Part shown: in pieces, positions 18,152 to 26,084 of the stretch
Layout of the letters: every line of letters begins with the position of its first letter
Position numbering within the stretch: the stretch's first letter is position 1
NCBI GenBank assembly: GCA_022826485.1
Contig: JAJDUU010000014.1
Coordinates: 62,001 to 126,000 of the forward strand
Length of the DNA stretch: 64,000 bases
Source: Chloroflexota bacterium
Lineage (GTDB): Bacteria > Chloroflexota > UBA11872
Direction of reading: 5' to 3'
The notes under the pieces: model-generated
The model's input: only the letters and a program-made list of their open reading frames with translations
Told to the model about the DNA's origin: nothing
Databases searched by the model: none
Translations under genes and position numbers: made by a program

Positions 18152-19210
18152 TTAGACCGCCACCGCCCGCACCTCGTCCGACCAGTCCGCCCAGATGTCG
18201 TCGAGAGTTTCATTCACCACGCGGTCGTCCGGCATCGACTCCGGCGTCTTGGCAAAGGCGTACAGCGTGGCCTGGCGGATGATGTCGCTCGACATGTTGA
18301 CGCCCGCCATGTGCAGCATGATCGAGTGCCATAGCACCACCGAGCCTGCCGGTCCGTGCGTGTCGACCGGCTCCGTGTCGGCTTTGATCTCCCCAACCAC
18401 CGGGTGGCTGTAGCCGTCATAGTTCTCGCCCGAGCCGCTCTGCTTGAGCTCGCGGTAGGCCTCCCACACCCTGGCGTGGCTGCCCGGCCACAGGTGCAAG
18501 CCGCCTGCGCCCAGCGGCAGGTCGTCGAAATACACGGCGGTCTGCACCTTCCAGCGGCTTTCCGAGCCCATGCCCTCGCCGGAGTGGGCGGAAGGATAGT
18601 TCGGACCGCGGGGGGAGCCGTTCGGCAGCGTGCAGTACATGCCGCGCGTGCCCTGGCCCGTCACCCAGTGGGGACCGGTTTTCGGCAGGCGCAGCGGTCC
18701 AGTCTTGTAGGTCGCCGGGCCGGTCCACTCCCTGGTCTTGTCACCCAGATGGGACTCCATACCCTTCACCGCGTCCTCGGTCAGGAAACAGGGCCCGGTG
18801 GTGTGGCCGGTGGCGTCCAGGCCCGCGGGGTAGACCACCTCGCCCTCGCCCAGCAACTGCTCGGCGACGTCCCACACCACGCGGGCGCCGATGTCGAGCA
18901 GCAAGTCCTCGGCCCCATTGCGAATGTAGAACCGATGACCCCCGCCGCCGAAGTAGGGGTCGCCGCCCGTCGCCTCGCGCGTGTAGCTCGCGTTCTCCTC
19001 GTCGGAGATCGGGGTCCAGGTGGAGGGATCGTCGCGCCGCATGCTGGGCCGGTACTGCGCAATCGTGTCCCACATCTGGTCGCGCGCCTGCCGGCAAAGT
19101 TCGGGGTCGACCACCCCGGGCAGCACGAGATACCCGTCGCGCTTGAACTTGGCGATCTGGTCCGTCGTCAGCCGCGGCGCCTGCGCCACGGCGGGAGATG
19201 CCGTCGTCAT
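18152..19210 (-). CDS. Phytanoyl-CoA dioxygenase (PhyH) family protein, long form
   Basis: A 352-residue PhyH-superfamily protein. The N-terminus FKRDGYLVLPGVVDPELC is a typical PhyH opening. The core has AVYFDDLPLGAGGLHLWPGSHARVWE and the distal HGPAGSVVLWHSIMLHMAG with a late histidine. The usual HxD iron motif is not obvious: AHSGEG occupies the expected place and would give an H-x-x-E variant. It may therefore be an active variant or a diverged member. It is not obviously co-transcribed with the other PhyH gene. The substrate is unknown. Confidence 0.78.
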   Translation of the reverse strand: MTTASPAVAQAPRLTTDQIAKFKRDGYLVLPGVVDPELCRQARDQMWDTIAQYRPSMRRDDPSTWTPISDEENASYTREATGGDPYFGGGGHRFYIRNGAEDLLLDIGARVVWDVAEQLLGEGEVVYPAGLDATGHTTGPCFLTEDAVKGMESHLGDKTREWTGPATYKTGPLRLPKTGPHWVTGQGTRGMYCTLPNGSPRGPNYPSAHSGEGMGSESRWKVQTAVYFDDLPLGAGGLHLWPGSHARVWEAYRELKQSGSGENYDGYSHPVVGEIKADTEPVDTHGPAGSVVLWHSIMLHMAGVNMSSDIIRQATLYAFAKTPESMPDDRVVNETLDDIWADWSDEVRAVAV

Positions 19211-19349
19211 GGAAATCCTGCCTCGCTAGCCGAGTCAGCCCGAAGTTGACGGGCAACCATTATGACGGATTCGGAGCGGCAGCCCAAGTTGGGACGGCGG
19301 ATTTCCCATCCTGCTGACGGCCCGCGATCGCCAACTTCCAGGTCCGATC

Positions 19350-19380
19350 GGACTGGATTCCGGCGTCCGCCGGAATGACG
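19350..19380. repeat. ATTCCGGCG hairpin repeat, copy 2
   Basis: Reverse-oriented copy: GGACTGGATTCCGGCG, a two-base loop, then CGCCGGAATGACG. It lies 24 nt beyond the 3' end of the DUF3500 gene, which ends at 19404 on the minus strand. It is probably a 3'-end structure of that transcript. Confidence 0.72.
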
Positions 19381-19403
19381 GAGGGGTGGCGCAAGGGTCT
19401 CCG

Positions 19404-20540
19404 TCAGCGGGCATCCAGCGCGGCGCCGCCGTATTCGTTGGTTGGGTCCCGATAGATCGAGTGGTAGTGCGCACTCTCGCCGCCGGACCTGCTCTGGGTG
19501 GCGAACTCAATGATGAGGCTTGGGCCCTGAATGCGGTAGTAGATGGGTCGGCTGGCGTCGACATCCCCGTGCCAGGCGAAGGTGGTGTCGGCAAGCTCGG
19601 CCTCGATCTCGGACAAACGCTCTTGGGCGCTGTCGGCGGGCAGCAGGCCGATCCATAACGCGACCGCGTCCAACAGCAGGGCCTGTTGCGCGTCGCTCCA
19701 GGAGGACACGCGTGACCCTTCCAGCGGAGGAGTCACACCGTCCTTGCCCGCGCCGGCCCAGAGCTCGTTGGGGCGCTGCACCCGCGCGGCCGCCCGCTGC
19801 TCATCGTCCAGCGCATGCATCAGCGCCAGCCCCGTCTGCACCTCGCCGGCCAGCGGCGCCACGGTGACGCCGTCGGCCTCGTAGGACGCCGGTTGAATCG
19901 CGATCAGCGTCGGTGAGAGATACGAGCGCCCGTCGACAACGGTCACGTTCACGGCCAGGTGGTGACCGCCGAATTGCCAGCCCCAGGGATTCTGCGGTGA
20001 CGGCTCGCCGAAGAAGGCCAGCCAGTAGTTGTCCGCGCTCAATCGCCGGCCGGACGATGCGGCCAGCGCATCTTCGGCCCCCACGATGCCGACGACCTTG
20101 GCGTAGCCCTCGGGACTGAGCGCCGCCCGCAGGAAGCCGTGCATCAGCTCGGTCTGCCGCGCGTCCAGGTCGCCGATGCGGACGCCGTTGAGTTCGAAGC
20201 CGGTCATGCCCGGCGGCAGATTGGACCAGTTGGGCCGCAGGGGTGAGTCAAAGGCGAGCAGCGCCGCCGACCGTTGGTCCCCGCCGAGCGAGTCGAGGAA
20301 ATCTCTGGCGGCATCCACTGCGGCTGCGGCTCCGGCGTCGTCAGCGATCGCAGGCGCCGTTGTTGCCTGGATCGCCGCCGCCGTCGCGGTGGGTACAGGT
20401 TGCGCCGGTACGGGAGGCGCCTGCACGGCGGTGGTCGAAGTCGCCGGCGCCTGAGACTCGGGCGGTGCTGACGTGTCCTCGCCGCAAGCCGACAGCACCA
20501 GGGCCGCCAGCGCGACAACTAGGAGTGCCCGAACGAGCAT
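19404..20540 (-). CDS. DUF3500 lipoprotein
   Basis: A 378-residue predicted lipoprotein. The signal peptide LVRALLVVALAALVLSAC ends in a lipobox with Cys19. A Pro/Ala/Thr-rich linker of about 40 residues leads to the mature domain. The domain shows DUF3500 features: WGWQFGGHHLAVNVTVVDG, SPTLIAIQPASYEADGVTVAPLAGE and ALDDEQRAAA. The biochemical function of DUF3500 is not established. A single gene on the minus strand, with a repeat hairpin just after its stop. The VOC gene begins upstream after a short gap, so co-transcription is possible. Confidence 0.85.
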   Translation of the reverse strand: MLVRALLVVALAALVLSACGEDTSAPPESQAPATSTTAVQAPPVPAQPVPTATAAAIQATTAPAIADDAGAAAAVDAARDFLDSLGGDQRSAALLAFDSPLRPNWSNLPPGMTGFELNGVRIGDLDARQTELMHGFLRAALSPEGYAKVVGIVGAEDALAASSGRRLSADNYWLAFFGEPSPQNPWGWQFGGHHLAVNVTVVDGRSYLSPTLIAIQPASYEADGVTVAPLAGEVQTGLALMHALDDEQRAAARVQRPNELWAGAGKDGVTPPLEGSRVSSWSDAQQALLLDAVALWIGLLPADSAQERLSEIEAELADTTFAWHGDVDASRPIYYRIQGPSLIIEFATQSRSGGESAHYHSIYRDPTNEYGGAALDAR

Positions 20541-20546
20541 GCGGCC

Positions 20547-21011
20547 TCAGCTGCTCTCGGACGCCCGGCGCAGCGTTTCGATGTCGAGCTTGTCCATGGC
20601 GAGCAGTGCTTCCATCAACTTCGCCGTGTTGCCCGCCATCAGGTCGGGCAGCATCGAGGGGGTCACCTGCCACGACACGCCGAATTTATCCTCGAGCCAG
20701 CCGCAGCGGCCCGGTGCGCCGTCCTCCGAAAGCCGGTCCCAGTAGTAGTCGATCTCCTCCTGCGAGTCGCAGGCGACCACGAACGAGATGGCCGGCGTGA
20801 AGCTGAACGTCGGTCCACCGTCCACGGCCCCGAACCTCTGGCCGTCGAGTTCGAACTCCACCAGCGCGTCGCCCTTGGCGGGGCCTTCCGTGACGATCGA
20901 GACACTCAGAATCCGGGAGTTTGGGAACACCGAGACGTAGAACTCGGCGGCCTCCTCGGCTCGACCGTTAAACCAGAGGAATGGGCTGAGCTTGGGTGAT
21001 GCCGGCGTCAC
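20547..21011 (-). CDS. VOC/PhnB-like family protein
   Basis: A 154-residue vicinal-oxygen-chelate fold protein of the PhnB/3-demethylubiquinone-methyltransferase-like group. It has PFLWFNGRAEEAAEFYVSVFPNSRI near the N-terminus, TFSFTPAISFVVACDSQEEIDYYWDRL in the second repeat, and GVSWQVTPSMLPDLM at the end. Such proteins are common and their substrates are mostly unknown. It ends 6 nt before the DUF3500 start and could be in the same transcript. Confidence 0.9.
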   Translation of the reverse strand: MTPASPKLSPFLWFNGRAEEAAEFYVSVFPNSRILSVSIVTEGPAKGDALVEFELDGQRFGAVDGGPTFSFTPAISFVVACDSQEEIDYYWDRLSEDGAPGRCGWLEDKFGVSWQVTPSMLPDLMAGNTAKLMEALLAMDKLDIETLRRASESS

Positions 21012-21062
21012 GACCTGTCCTTCGCTGATTGGGGTTGATCCGTTGCCCGACCGGGACGACGA

Positions 21063-21752
21063 TCAGGGCGGACACATTATCCGCGCCAGAGCCATGAGGT
21101 CCGGCACCACGAGATCGGGCACGGCGTCGCTGCGGCGCGTGCCGCCGCCCCGATTCGGACGGTTCACCCAAACGCTGGCGATGCCCAATTTGTTGGCTGG
21201 CGCAATGTCGTGATAGAGGCTCTCGGCCACGTGCAGCCAGGCGTCCGTGGCGACGCCCAGGCGCGTGGCGGCGGTGTGAAAGTGGCCCAGGCTCGGCTTG
21301 TAGCTGCGAACCTGCTGCGCGGTGACCACAACTTCGAAGTCGATGCCCAGCGCCGCGGCCGTCCCGGTGAACAGGTCGTCGTCCACGTTGGAGATCACCG
21401 CGAGCTTGAAGCGTGATTGCAGCGCCCGCAGCGCGTCCACGGTATCCGGAAATACCGGCCAACGCGGCAGGGCATCGGCCAGACAGGCCAGGTCGGACTC
21501 GGTGGGCTGGAAGCCGAGCTCGCGGCCGATCACGGCCATCACCCGGCGCAGAACGCGGCGGTACTCCAGGTAGCCTGCGCGCTGCACTCGCGGCTCCACG
21601 TCCGCGAATAGCGCCAGGATCTCAGCCCGAGACTTGCGTATCCCGTGGGACGTCAGGACTGCGTCGACCGCCGTGGCAATGCCGGTCTCCCAGTCAATCA
21701 GCGTGCCGTAGCAGTCGAAGCTGACCCATTGGAAGCGGTCGACGTCGAGCAC
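21063..21752 (-). CDS. HAD-superfamily hydrolase, haloacid dehalogenase type II
   Basis: A 229-residue HAD hydrolase. Motif I is VSFDCYGTLIDW, with the nucleophilic Asp at about 13. Motif II is AVISNVDDD. The motif III lysine is in YKPSLGHFH, and a variant motif IV is HVAESLYHDIAPANKLG. This arrangement matches (S)-2-haloacid dehalogenase-like type II proteins, many of which are general phosphatases or dehalogenases. The substrate is unknown. It starts with ATG at 21752. Confidence 0.87.
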   Translation of the reverse strand: MLDVDRFQWVSFDCYGTLIDWETGIATAVDAVLTSHGIRKSRAEILALFADVEPRVQRAGYLEYRRVLRRVMAVIGRELGFQPTESDLACLADALPRWPVFPDTVDALRALQSRFKLAVISNVDDDLFTGTAAALGIDFEVVVTAQQVRSYKPSLGHFHTAATRLGVATDAWLHVAESLYHDIAPANKLGIASVWVNRPNRGGGTRRSDAVPDLVVPDLMALARIMCPP

Positions 21753-21782
21753 CGGTCACTCCTCTGCCAGGCAGCCGCGACC

Positions 21783-21899
21783 GGCATGGGCGTCAGGGAA
21801 TCGCTGACGGTCGCCGGTGAGTCCCGCCGCACCGCGGATCATCTGAGAAGAATCGTGGCTGCGGACGAGATTAACGCCGCGGGCCGCGTCAATGGCCAC
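21783..21899 (+). pseudogene. Fragment of a LivJ-type substrate-binding protein gene
   Basis: Translation of this stretch gives MGVRESLTVAGES, then VAADEINAAGRVNGH. This aligns without gaps to IGVMESLTGAGET and MAVDEINAAGGVDGR near the N-terminus of the intact binding lipoprotein at 22535. About 39 codons of homology remain, flanked by unrelated sequence and lying between two minus-strand genes. It is a remnant of a duplicated or recombined copy of the family. Confidence 0.75.
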
Positions 21900-21911
21900 A
21901 TGCCGAAATTC

Positions 21912-22409
21912 CTACTCATGGCCCTCCAGTCGCTCGCGCAGTGCGGCGACGCTGACTTCGATCTTCTGTCCGGCGGTGTCGATGACGATATCGGCATCCC
22001 ACGGTTCATACTCCCGATCGCACACCTGTTGCCACGTCGGCAGTCGGTGGCCGGCGATGTCGGATTTCCGGGACTCCACCCGGCGCCGGTGCTCGCCATG
22101 GTCGGAGCAGACGATCTCGATCTCGATGCAGCGCGTGCCTGCCCGGCGGGCGACATCCCGCCAGGCGGCTCGCGTCACCTCCAGCGGGTTCACCGAGTCG
22201 GCGATGACCGTGCGGCCCAGCCTCAGGTTGTCCTCCGCGACCGCATAGGCGACCACATAGCCCTCGGGTCCGGAAATCTCCACCCCGGAGTCCCGCAGCG
22301 CCTGCTCGATGGAATCGATGCGCAGGTGCACGGCCCCGACGCCCCGCGCCAGTCCGGCGGCAATCGCCGTCTTCCCCACCGCTGGCAGGCCGCCGAAGAT
22401 CACGAGCAT
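21912..22409 (-). CDS. Small P-loop NTPase/kinase (AAA_33-like)
   Basis: A 165-residue protein opening with a strand and Walker A, VIFGGLPAVGKTAIA. A DSIEQAL-type second motif and a late catalytic-loop region (RRRVESRKSDIAGHRLPTWQQV) follow. It resembles small AAA_33/gluconate-kinase-like phosphotransferases that phosphorylate small molecules or RNA ends; the substrate is unknown. It starts at 22409 (ATG), divergent from the binding lipoprotein gene. Confidence 0.82.
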   Translation of the reverse strand: MLVIFGGLPAVGKTAIAAGLARGVGAVHLRIDSIEQALRDSGVEISGPEGYVVAYAVAEDNLRLGRTVIADSVNPLEVTRAAWRDVARRAGTRCIEIEIVCSDHGEHRRRVESRKSDIAGHRLPTWQQVCDREYEPWDADIVIDTAGQKIEVSVAALRERLEGHE

Positions 22410-22534
22410 GGAGTCGCGGCTTTCACGTCTCTCCCGATCTCAGGCGGCGCTCGCCCGACGACACCCTAAACTGCGCACACAGTGTGCATCGGCGGTGCTC
22501 GGCCGCTGACCCAATCGCCCTGCGGGAGTGTTTC

Positions 22535-23707
22535 ATGCGCTTCTCGTCCTGGAAACGAATTGTCGCGCTAGGACTATTGGCCGGCGTCGCCTCGGTTCTC
22601 GTCGCGTGCGGCGAGGATGCGGACGACGGCGCTCCCTTCCGCATCGGCGTGATGGAGTCGCTCACCGGCGCCGGGGAGACCTACGGCACGGTGGCCCACC
22701 AGGCCAAGGTCATGGCCGTGGACGAGATCAACGCCGCGGGTGGCGTCGACGGGCGCCGGCTGGAGCTGGTCGTCGAGGACTCGAAGTGCAACGCCCAGGA
22801 CGCGATCAACGCCTACAACAAGCTCACCGACGTCGACGGCGTCAAGATCATCCTCGGGACCTCGTGCAGCGGCGCGATGCTCGGCGTCGCCCCGCTGGCC
22901 GAGGAGGACGGCGTCATCCTCTTCTCCGGTCTGGCCAGCAATCCTGATATCGCCGACGCCGGCGACTACATCTTCCGCACCCAGATCAGCGACATCGAGG
23001 TGGGCATTCGCACCGGCGACGTGCTCTGGGCCGACGGCATCCGCAGCCTGGCCACCATCACCGAGGAAACCGACTACGCCGAGGGCGTCCGCCGCACCTC
23101 GGTCGCGCGGTTCGAGGAGAACGGCGGCACGGTGGTCGCCGCGGAGCGCTTTGGCTCCGACGTCACGGATTTCCGGTCCCAGCTGACCAAGCTATTCGAG
23201 GCCAATCCGGACGCGCTCCACGTCGCGCCGCAGGCCGAGTTCGCTGCGGGCACCATCATCAAGCAGGCGCGGGAGCTGGGATATGCGGGCCCCATCTACG
23301 GCGACACCATCTCCGTGGGCACCACCTCGCTCGAAATTGCCGGCGACGCGGCCACCGGGGTCAAGGCCATCACCGCCGCGCCCGACCCCAACAACGCCAA
23401 GGCGCAGTCCGTGCTCGCCGATTTCAGGCAGCGCTACGACTACATCACCCTGCCCTGGCACCTCGGCTCAGCCTACGACACCGTCTACATCGCCGCCGAG
23501 TGCCTCAGCCAAACCGGGGACGACCAGGACGCCGACGGCTTTCGGGACTGCCTCTACGACATCACCTGGAGCGGCGCCCTCGGCGACAATTACAGCTTCG
23601 ACGCCGACGGCGAGGTCGTGGGTCTATCCCGCGTCGTCGTGGAGGTCCTCCCAGTGGCCGAACGCACCAAGGACAACTACGGCTACAGGGTTCTGAGCGG
23701 CGGTTAG
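22535..23707 (+). CDS. ABC transporter substrate-binding lipoprotein (LivJ/periplasmic-binding type 1)
   Basis: A 390-residue lipoprotein. The signal is RFSSWKRIVALGLLAGVASVLVAC, with a lipobox cysteine at about 25. The mature protein begins FRIGVMESLTGAGETYG and has the two-lobed type 1 fold of branched-chain amino acid/amide binding proteins (AVDEINAAGGVDGR, GPIYGDTISVGTT). The ATG at 22535 has a GGGAG Shine-Dalgarno sequence; an upstream in-frame ATG at 22484 would bury the signal peptide. No permease or ATPase is adjacent, so it is an orphan component within this window. Confidence 0.9.
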   Translation: MRFSSWKRIVALGLLAGVASVLVACGEDADDGAPFRIGVMESLTGAGETYGTVAHQAKVMAVDEINAAGGVDGRRLELVVEDSKCNAQDAINAYNKLTDVDGVKIILGTSCSGAMLGVAPLAEEDGVILFSGLASNPDIADAGDYIFRTQISDIEVGIRTGDVLWADGIRSLATITEETDYAEGVRRTSVARFEENGGTVVAAERFGSDVTDFRSQLTKLFEANPDALHVAPQAEFAAGTIIKQARELGYAGPIYGDTISVGTTSLEIAGDAATGVKAITAAPDPNNAKAQSVLADFRQRYDYITLPWHLGSAYDTVYIAAECLSQTGDDQDADGFRDCLYDITWSGALGDNYSFDADGEVVGLSRVVVEVLPVAERTKDNYGYRVLSGG

Positions 23708-23739
23708 GCGGAATCTGCTGCGCCCGGAAGCGGTCTGAA

Positions 23740-24297
23740 TCAGGCGTGTCCTTTGGTTCTCTGGTTGGAGTCAAGGACCGACCGTATGGCGTCCGCGAGG
23801 TTTGAAACGTCAACCGTTCGCGCGCCGAGCGCGACCAGGTGCGCGTTGTGCGGGCTCGACAGTGTGAGCACCGGCTTTCCTTGCGCGATGGCGTCGCGCG
23901 CCAGGTCTTCCGTTTGGCCGCCCGGAGCGGCGTGCACGATCAGCACCGCGGCGGCCTGGTCGACCACGTAGCGGTTGCGGTCCGCCGCCAGCTTGGCCGT
24001 CACCCGCCGCCGCGCGTCGTCGAAGGGAGAGCGTAGAAGCAGGCGGCCCTCGGCTATGGGGCCTTTCCACGCCGGCGGCAGGCGCATGCGCCCAATCCCC
24101 CGTGCCGGACACACCACCACCGGCTGCGTGCCGCGCAGCAGAATCTCCAGGCAATCCTTCTCGATCGGCGTGTGGAAGCCGCCGATGACCGTGATGCCGG
24201 CCTCACGCAAGGCAACGGCGGCGTCGTAGGCCTTGAGAATCAGGTCTCCAGGACAGCGGCTGGAGCAGAACAGGGCAAGCAGCGGCGCGTCGGACAG
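23740..24297 (-). CDS. Short DprA/SMF-like Rossmann protein; non-canonical start
   Basis: A protein of about 185 residues resembling the Rossmann core of DprA/SMF, with motifs CSSRCPGDLILKAYDAA, GITVIGGFHTPIEKDCLEILLRG and VVVCPARGI. The first standard start is TTG at 24210, which would remove the conserved LLALFCSSRCPG strand and the first loop. CTG at 24297 gives a natural N-terminus, but no strong Shine-Dalgarno sequence is seen. It lacks the SAM-like and winged-helix parts of full DprA. A role in nucleotide or nucleic-acid binding is inferred. It follows the DUF2442 gene by 25 nt. Confidence 0.72.
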   Translation of the reverse strand: MSDAPLLALFCSSRCPGDLILKAYDAAVALREAGITVIGGFHTPIEKDCLEILLRGTQPVVVCPARGIGRMRLPPAWKGPIAEGRLLLRSPFDDARRRVTAKLAADRNRYVVDQAAAVLIVHAAPGGQTEDLARDAIAQGKPVLTLSSPHNAHLVALGARTVDVSNLADAIRSVLDSNQRTKGHA

Positions 24298-24322
24298 GGA
24301 TGAATTAACCCTCGACGCCTCG

Positions 24323-24658
24323 CTAACCCTCGGTCAAGTCGGCAGAGGGCGCCGGGCGGCCGGCGCGCCTGGCCTTCAGCCAGCGCTTGAAGGAGCGTTG
24401 GCTTTCCCTTGACGGACGGCCCGCGATCAGCCCTTCGACGCTGAGATCTTCGTCCAGGTCGGGCCAGTGAATTCCCTGGCCCTGGCCAATCAACTCCCAA
24501 CGGTTTCGCTCAGCCGGCGTTGCGTGGACCAGCCGGGGATACCAGGCCAACGGCACGGAGACCGCGCGACCATCGGAAAGCTCAGCGTGCAGCGTGTCTT
24601 CCGTGACGGTCACCGCGCGCGCCGCCGGTATGCGCGCCTCAATCGTTGAAATAGTCAT
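24323..24658 (-). CDS. DUF2442 domain protein
   Basis: A 111-residue protein with the DUF2442 pattern: TVTEDTLHAELSDGRAVSVPLAWYPRL then WELIGQGQGIHWPDLDEDLSVEGLIAG. DUF2442 genes are commonly paired with DUF4160 in toxin-antitoxin-like loci. The ATG at 24658 lies inside the end of the DUF4160 gene (20-nt overlap), so the two are co-translated. After the domain there is a short Arg/Lys-rich tail (FKRWLKARRAGR) that may bind nucleic acid. The frame extends further upstream but without domain sequence. Confidence 0.87.
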   Translation of the reverse strand: MTISTIEARIPAARAVTVTEDTLHAELSDGRAVSVPLAWYPRLVHATPAERNRWELIGQGQGIHWPDLDEDLSVEGLIAGRPSRESQRSFKRWLKARRAGRPAPSADLTEG

Positions 24659-24875
24659 CCCACGCGTCCATGAGCCGACTGCGATTCGCCTCAATTATGC
24701 GCTGCACCCGTCGAACCTCCAAGGGTCGCATGCCGCCGCTTCGCTGCATGCGTACCGGGTCCAGCCAGAACTTCGCGACCCGTTCGTCGCGCATGACGTG
24801 GACATGTTGCGGTTCGTCACCGTCGCCGGAGTAGAAGAAGAAACGGTAGGGACCCTCGCGCAGCACCGCCGGCAT
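24639..24875 (-). CDS. DUF4160 domain protein
   Basis: A 78-residue protein with the complete DUF4160 pattern: YRFFFYSGDGDEPQHVHVM, AKFWLDPV and a C-terminal helix RRVQRIIEANRSRLMDAWDDYF. It is regarded as the partner of DUF2442 in a toxin-antitoxin-like pair. The ATG at 24875 overlaps the preceding stop (TGATG) and gives the usual family length. A much longer open frame to 25103 is spurious upstream sequence. Its gene overlaps DUF2442 by 20 nt. Confidence 0.88.
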   Translation of the reverse strand: MPAVLREGPYRFFFYSGDGDEPQHVHVMRDERVAKFWLDPVRMQRSGGMRPLEVRRVQRIIEANRSRLMDAWDDYFND

Positions 24876-25024
24876 CAGGATTCCGGGGCGTGCATTCGCG
24901 CCAGGCCGGCATTGCCCCCACGCCGCGTCGTAGAGCGGGACGGTACGGTCTGCCACCCGCGCTTCCGCGGCGCCAACGCCCAATCGGAAGATCGGTTCAT
25001 ATCGAGGACGAGCTTCGGCCTCAT
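24875..25024 (-). pseudogene. DUF5615 (PIN-like) remnant
   Basis: A 49-codon open frame. Its first 27 residues, MRPKLVLDMNRSSDW through RKRGWQTV, match the opening of DUF5615 PIN-like proteins (an LxDMNLSP..W strand, then HGW). The rest departs from the family, and the protein stops at less than half the usual length, so a frameshift or deletion is likely. It lies directly after the DUF433 remnant, which is the usual partner order, and its TGA overlaps the DUF4160 ATG. Confidence 0.6.
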
Positions 25025-25068
25025 GCCGTGGAGAGTTGGACTTCTCGCTCCTCCAGCCGCCGGGCCGG

Positions 25069-25230
25069 CTAGGCCAGGGACTGGCCGATGTCCTCCCGTT
25101 CAAGATACGGATGAGCTTCGAGGACTTTGGCGGGTGAGCGACCGGACGCCAGCAGACTCACCACCGTTCCAGCCGTGACCCGCAGACTGCGGATTCAGGC
25201 CTTGCCGCCTAGCTGTATGGTTGTTCTCAC
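25069..25230 (-). pseudogene. DUF433 antitoxin-like gene with an in-frame stop
   Basis: A 54-codon frame starting at GTG 25230. The end reads LRVTAGTVVSLLASGRSPAK, then VLEAHPYLEREDIGQSLA, which is a clear DUF433 C-terminal helical region. Codon 12 (25195-25197) is TGA, falling in the family's conserved GGKP-x-IRG segment (here GGKA, stop, IRS). DUF433 proteins act as antitoxin-like partners of DUF5615. The gene is therefore a nonsense pseudogene unless TGA is read through or a sequencing error is present. Confidence 0.7.
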
Positions 25231-25244
25231 GTGTAGCACTTTAT

Positions 25245-26006
25245 TCACCGTCGTTCCTCCTGTTGCGGATCGATTGATGGCCCCACTCTTACTGCTGGGC
25301 CTATCTGTGTATCGTTCTCGCTGCCTTCCGGCTGGTCATTTAGGCGGTATAGTCCGACGAGAGTCATCGGAGTTGCGGATGATAGGAGTAATTCCTTGGG
25401 CCCTTTCCTTCCCACTCGCAACACTTGAAAGTCCCCGTCCTCGTAAAACCAGAGGAAGAGAATGCCCTCCCCAAGAGCGGGTTTGTTCCCTGCATCAGAG
25501 AAAGGCAGGGACAACACTTCTTCTCCTCTAAAGATAAGCTCAGGCTGTACCTGCTTGCCGATGGGGTGCGGTTGAAGCTTGATCTTCGAAATCAGGGCAA
25601 TGAGTTTCGGAAAGTCGCTCGCCACGGTCGCCCAGAGCACTGTAGGATCGATACTCCAAAACTTGTGCGCAAGTCTGATGCGCATTCCTTTTAGGTTCGC
25701 CCACGCGGTATCACCCTCGGCCTCAGATTCGATGGGTATCTCAATCAGTCGAGGGAGTATCTTGTTGTTGATTCTGTCCAACTGGGTTATCGACTCCTGC
25801 ACATTCTCGGCGTACTTTGCCAGTGCCCAGAAGAGATCGTTGGACTCGTTGCAGTCGTCAACAGAAAGTCGGCTTGCAAGGTCCAGTGCACGGTGTGCAT
25901 TGGTGAGGATCCTCTCAAACCAAGTGCCAACGTCGCGAATGGCCGAATCATCCATCCGTCGTTGCTTGCCTTTTGTGCTTGATCTCTTTCGCCTCTTTGT
26001 CATCAC
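25245..26006 (-). CDS. DUF86/HepT-like HEPN protein with an unknown C-terminal domain
   Basis: A 253-residue protein. Residues 20-140 are helical and carry a HepT/DUF86-like segment: WANLKGMRIRLAHKF, then IDPTVLWATVASDFPKL. It has an R-x4-H motif (Arg109, His114), the catalytic pattern of HEPN ribonucleases. The usual Asn after the Arg is Ile. Residues 150-253 form a second, beta-rich region (ELIFRGEEVLSLPFSD; FQVLRVGRKGPKELLLSS) that I do not recognise. GTG at 26006 or ATG at 26003 overlaps the stop of the upstream micro-ORF. The gene is visibly less GC-rich than its neighbours, suggesting transfer. Confidence 0.6.
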   Translation of the reverse strand: MMTKRRKRSSTKGKQRRMDDSAIRDVGTWFERILTNAHRALDLASRLSVDDCNESNDLFWALAKYAENVQESITQLDRINNKILPRLIEIPIESEAEGDTAWANLKGMRIRLAHKFWSIDPTVLWATVASDFPKLIALISKIKLQPHPIGKQVQPELIFRGEEVLSLPFSDAGNKPALGEGILFLWFYEDGDFQVLRVGRKGPKELLLSSATPMTLVGLYRLNDQPEGSENDTQIGPAVRVGPSIDPQQEERR

Positions 26007-26068
26007 CCGTTCCGTCCCATGCGGTGCTTGATGTCGGAGTTAATGACGAAGTCCAGATCCTGTTCCAT
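26003..26068 (-). CDS. Micro-ORF, 21 residues (copy A)
   Basis: A 21-codon ORF starting at ATG 26068, whose peptide ends DFVINSDIKHRMGRNG. Its stop overlaps the GTG/ATG start of the HEPN gene. It is homologous in peptide and DNA to the micro-ORF at 26611-26664 (DFITNYGIKYRMGRSG). Silent-looking changes between the copies are consistent with selection on the peptide. Both sit directly upstream of HEPN- or MNT-type genes. It is either a leader or small protein, or the end of a repeated element. Confidence 0.45.
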   Translation of the reverse strand: MEQDLDFVINSDIKHRMGRNG

Positions 26069-26084
26069 TGAGGCCCTACCGCTT

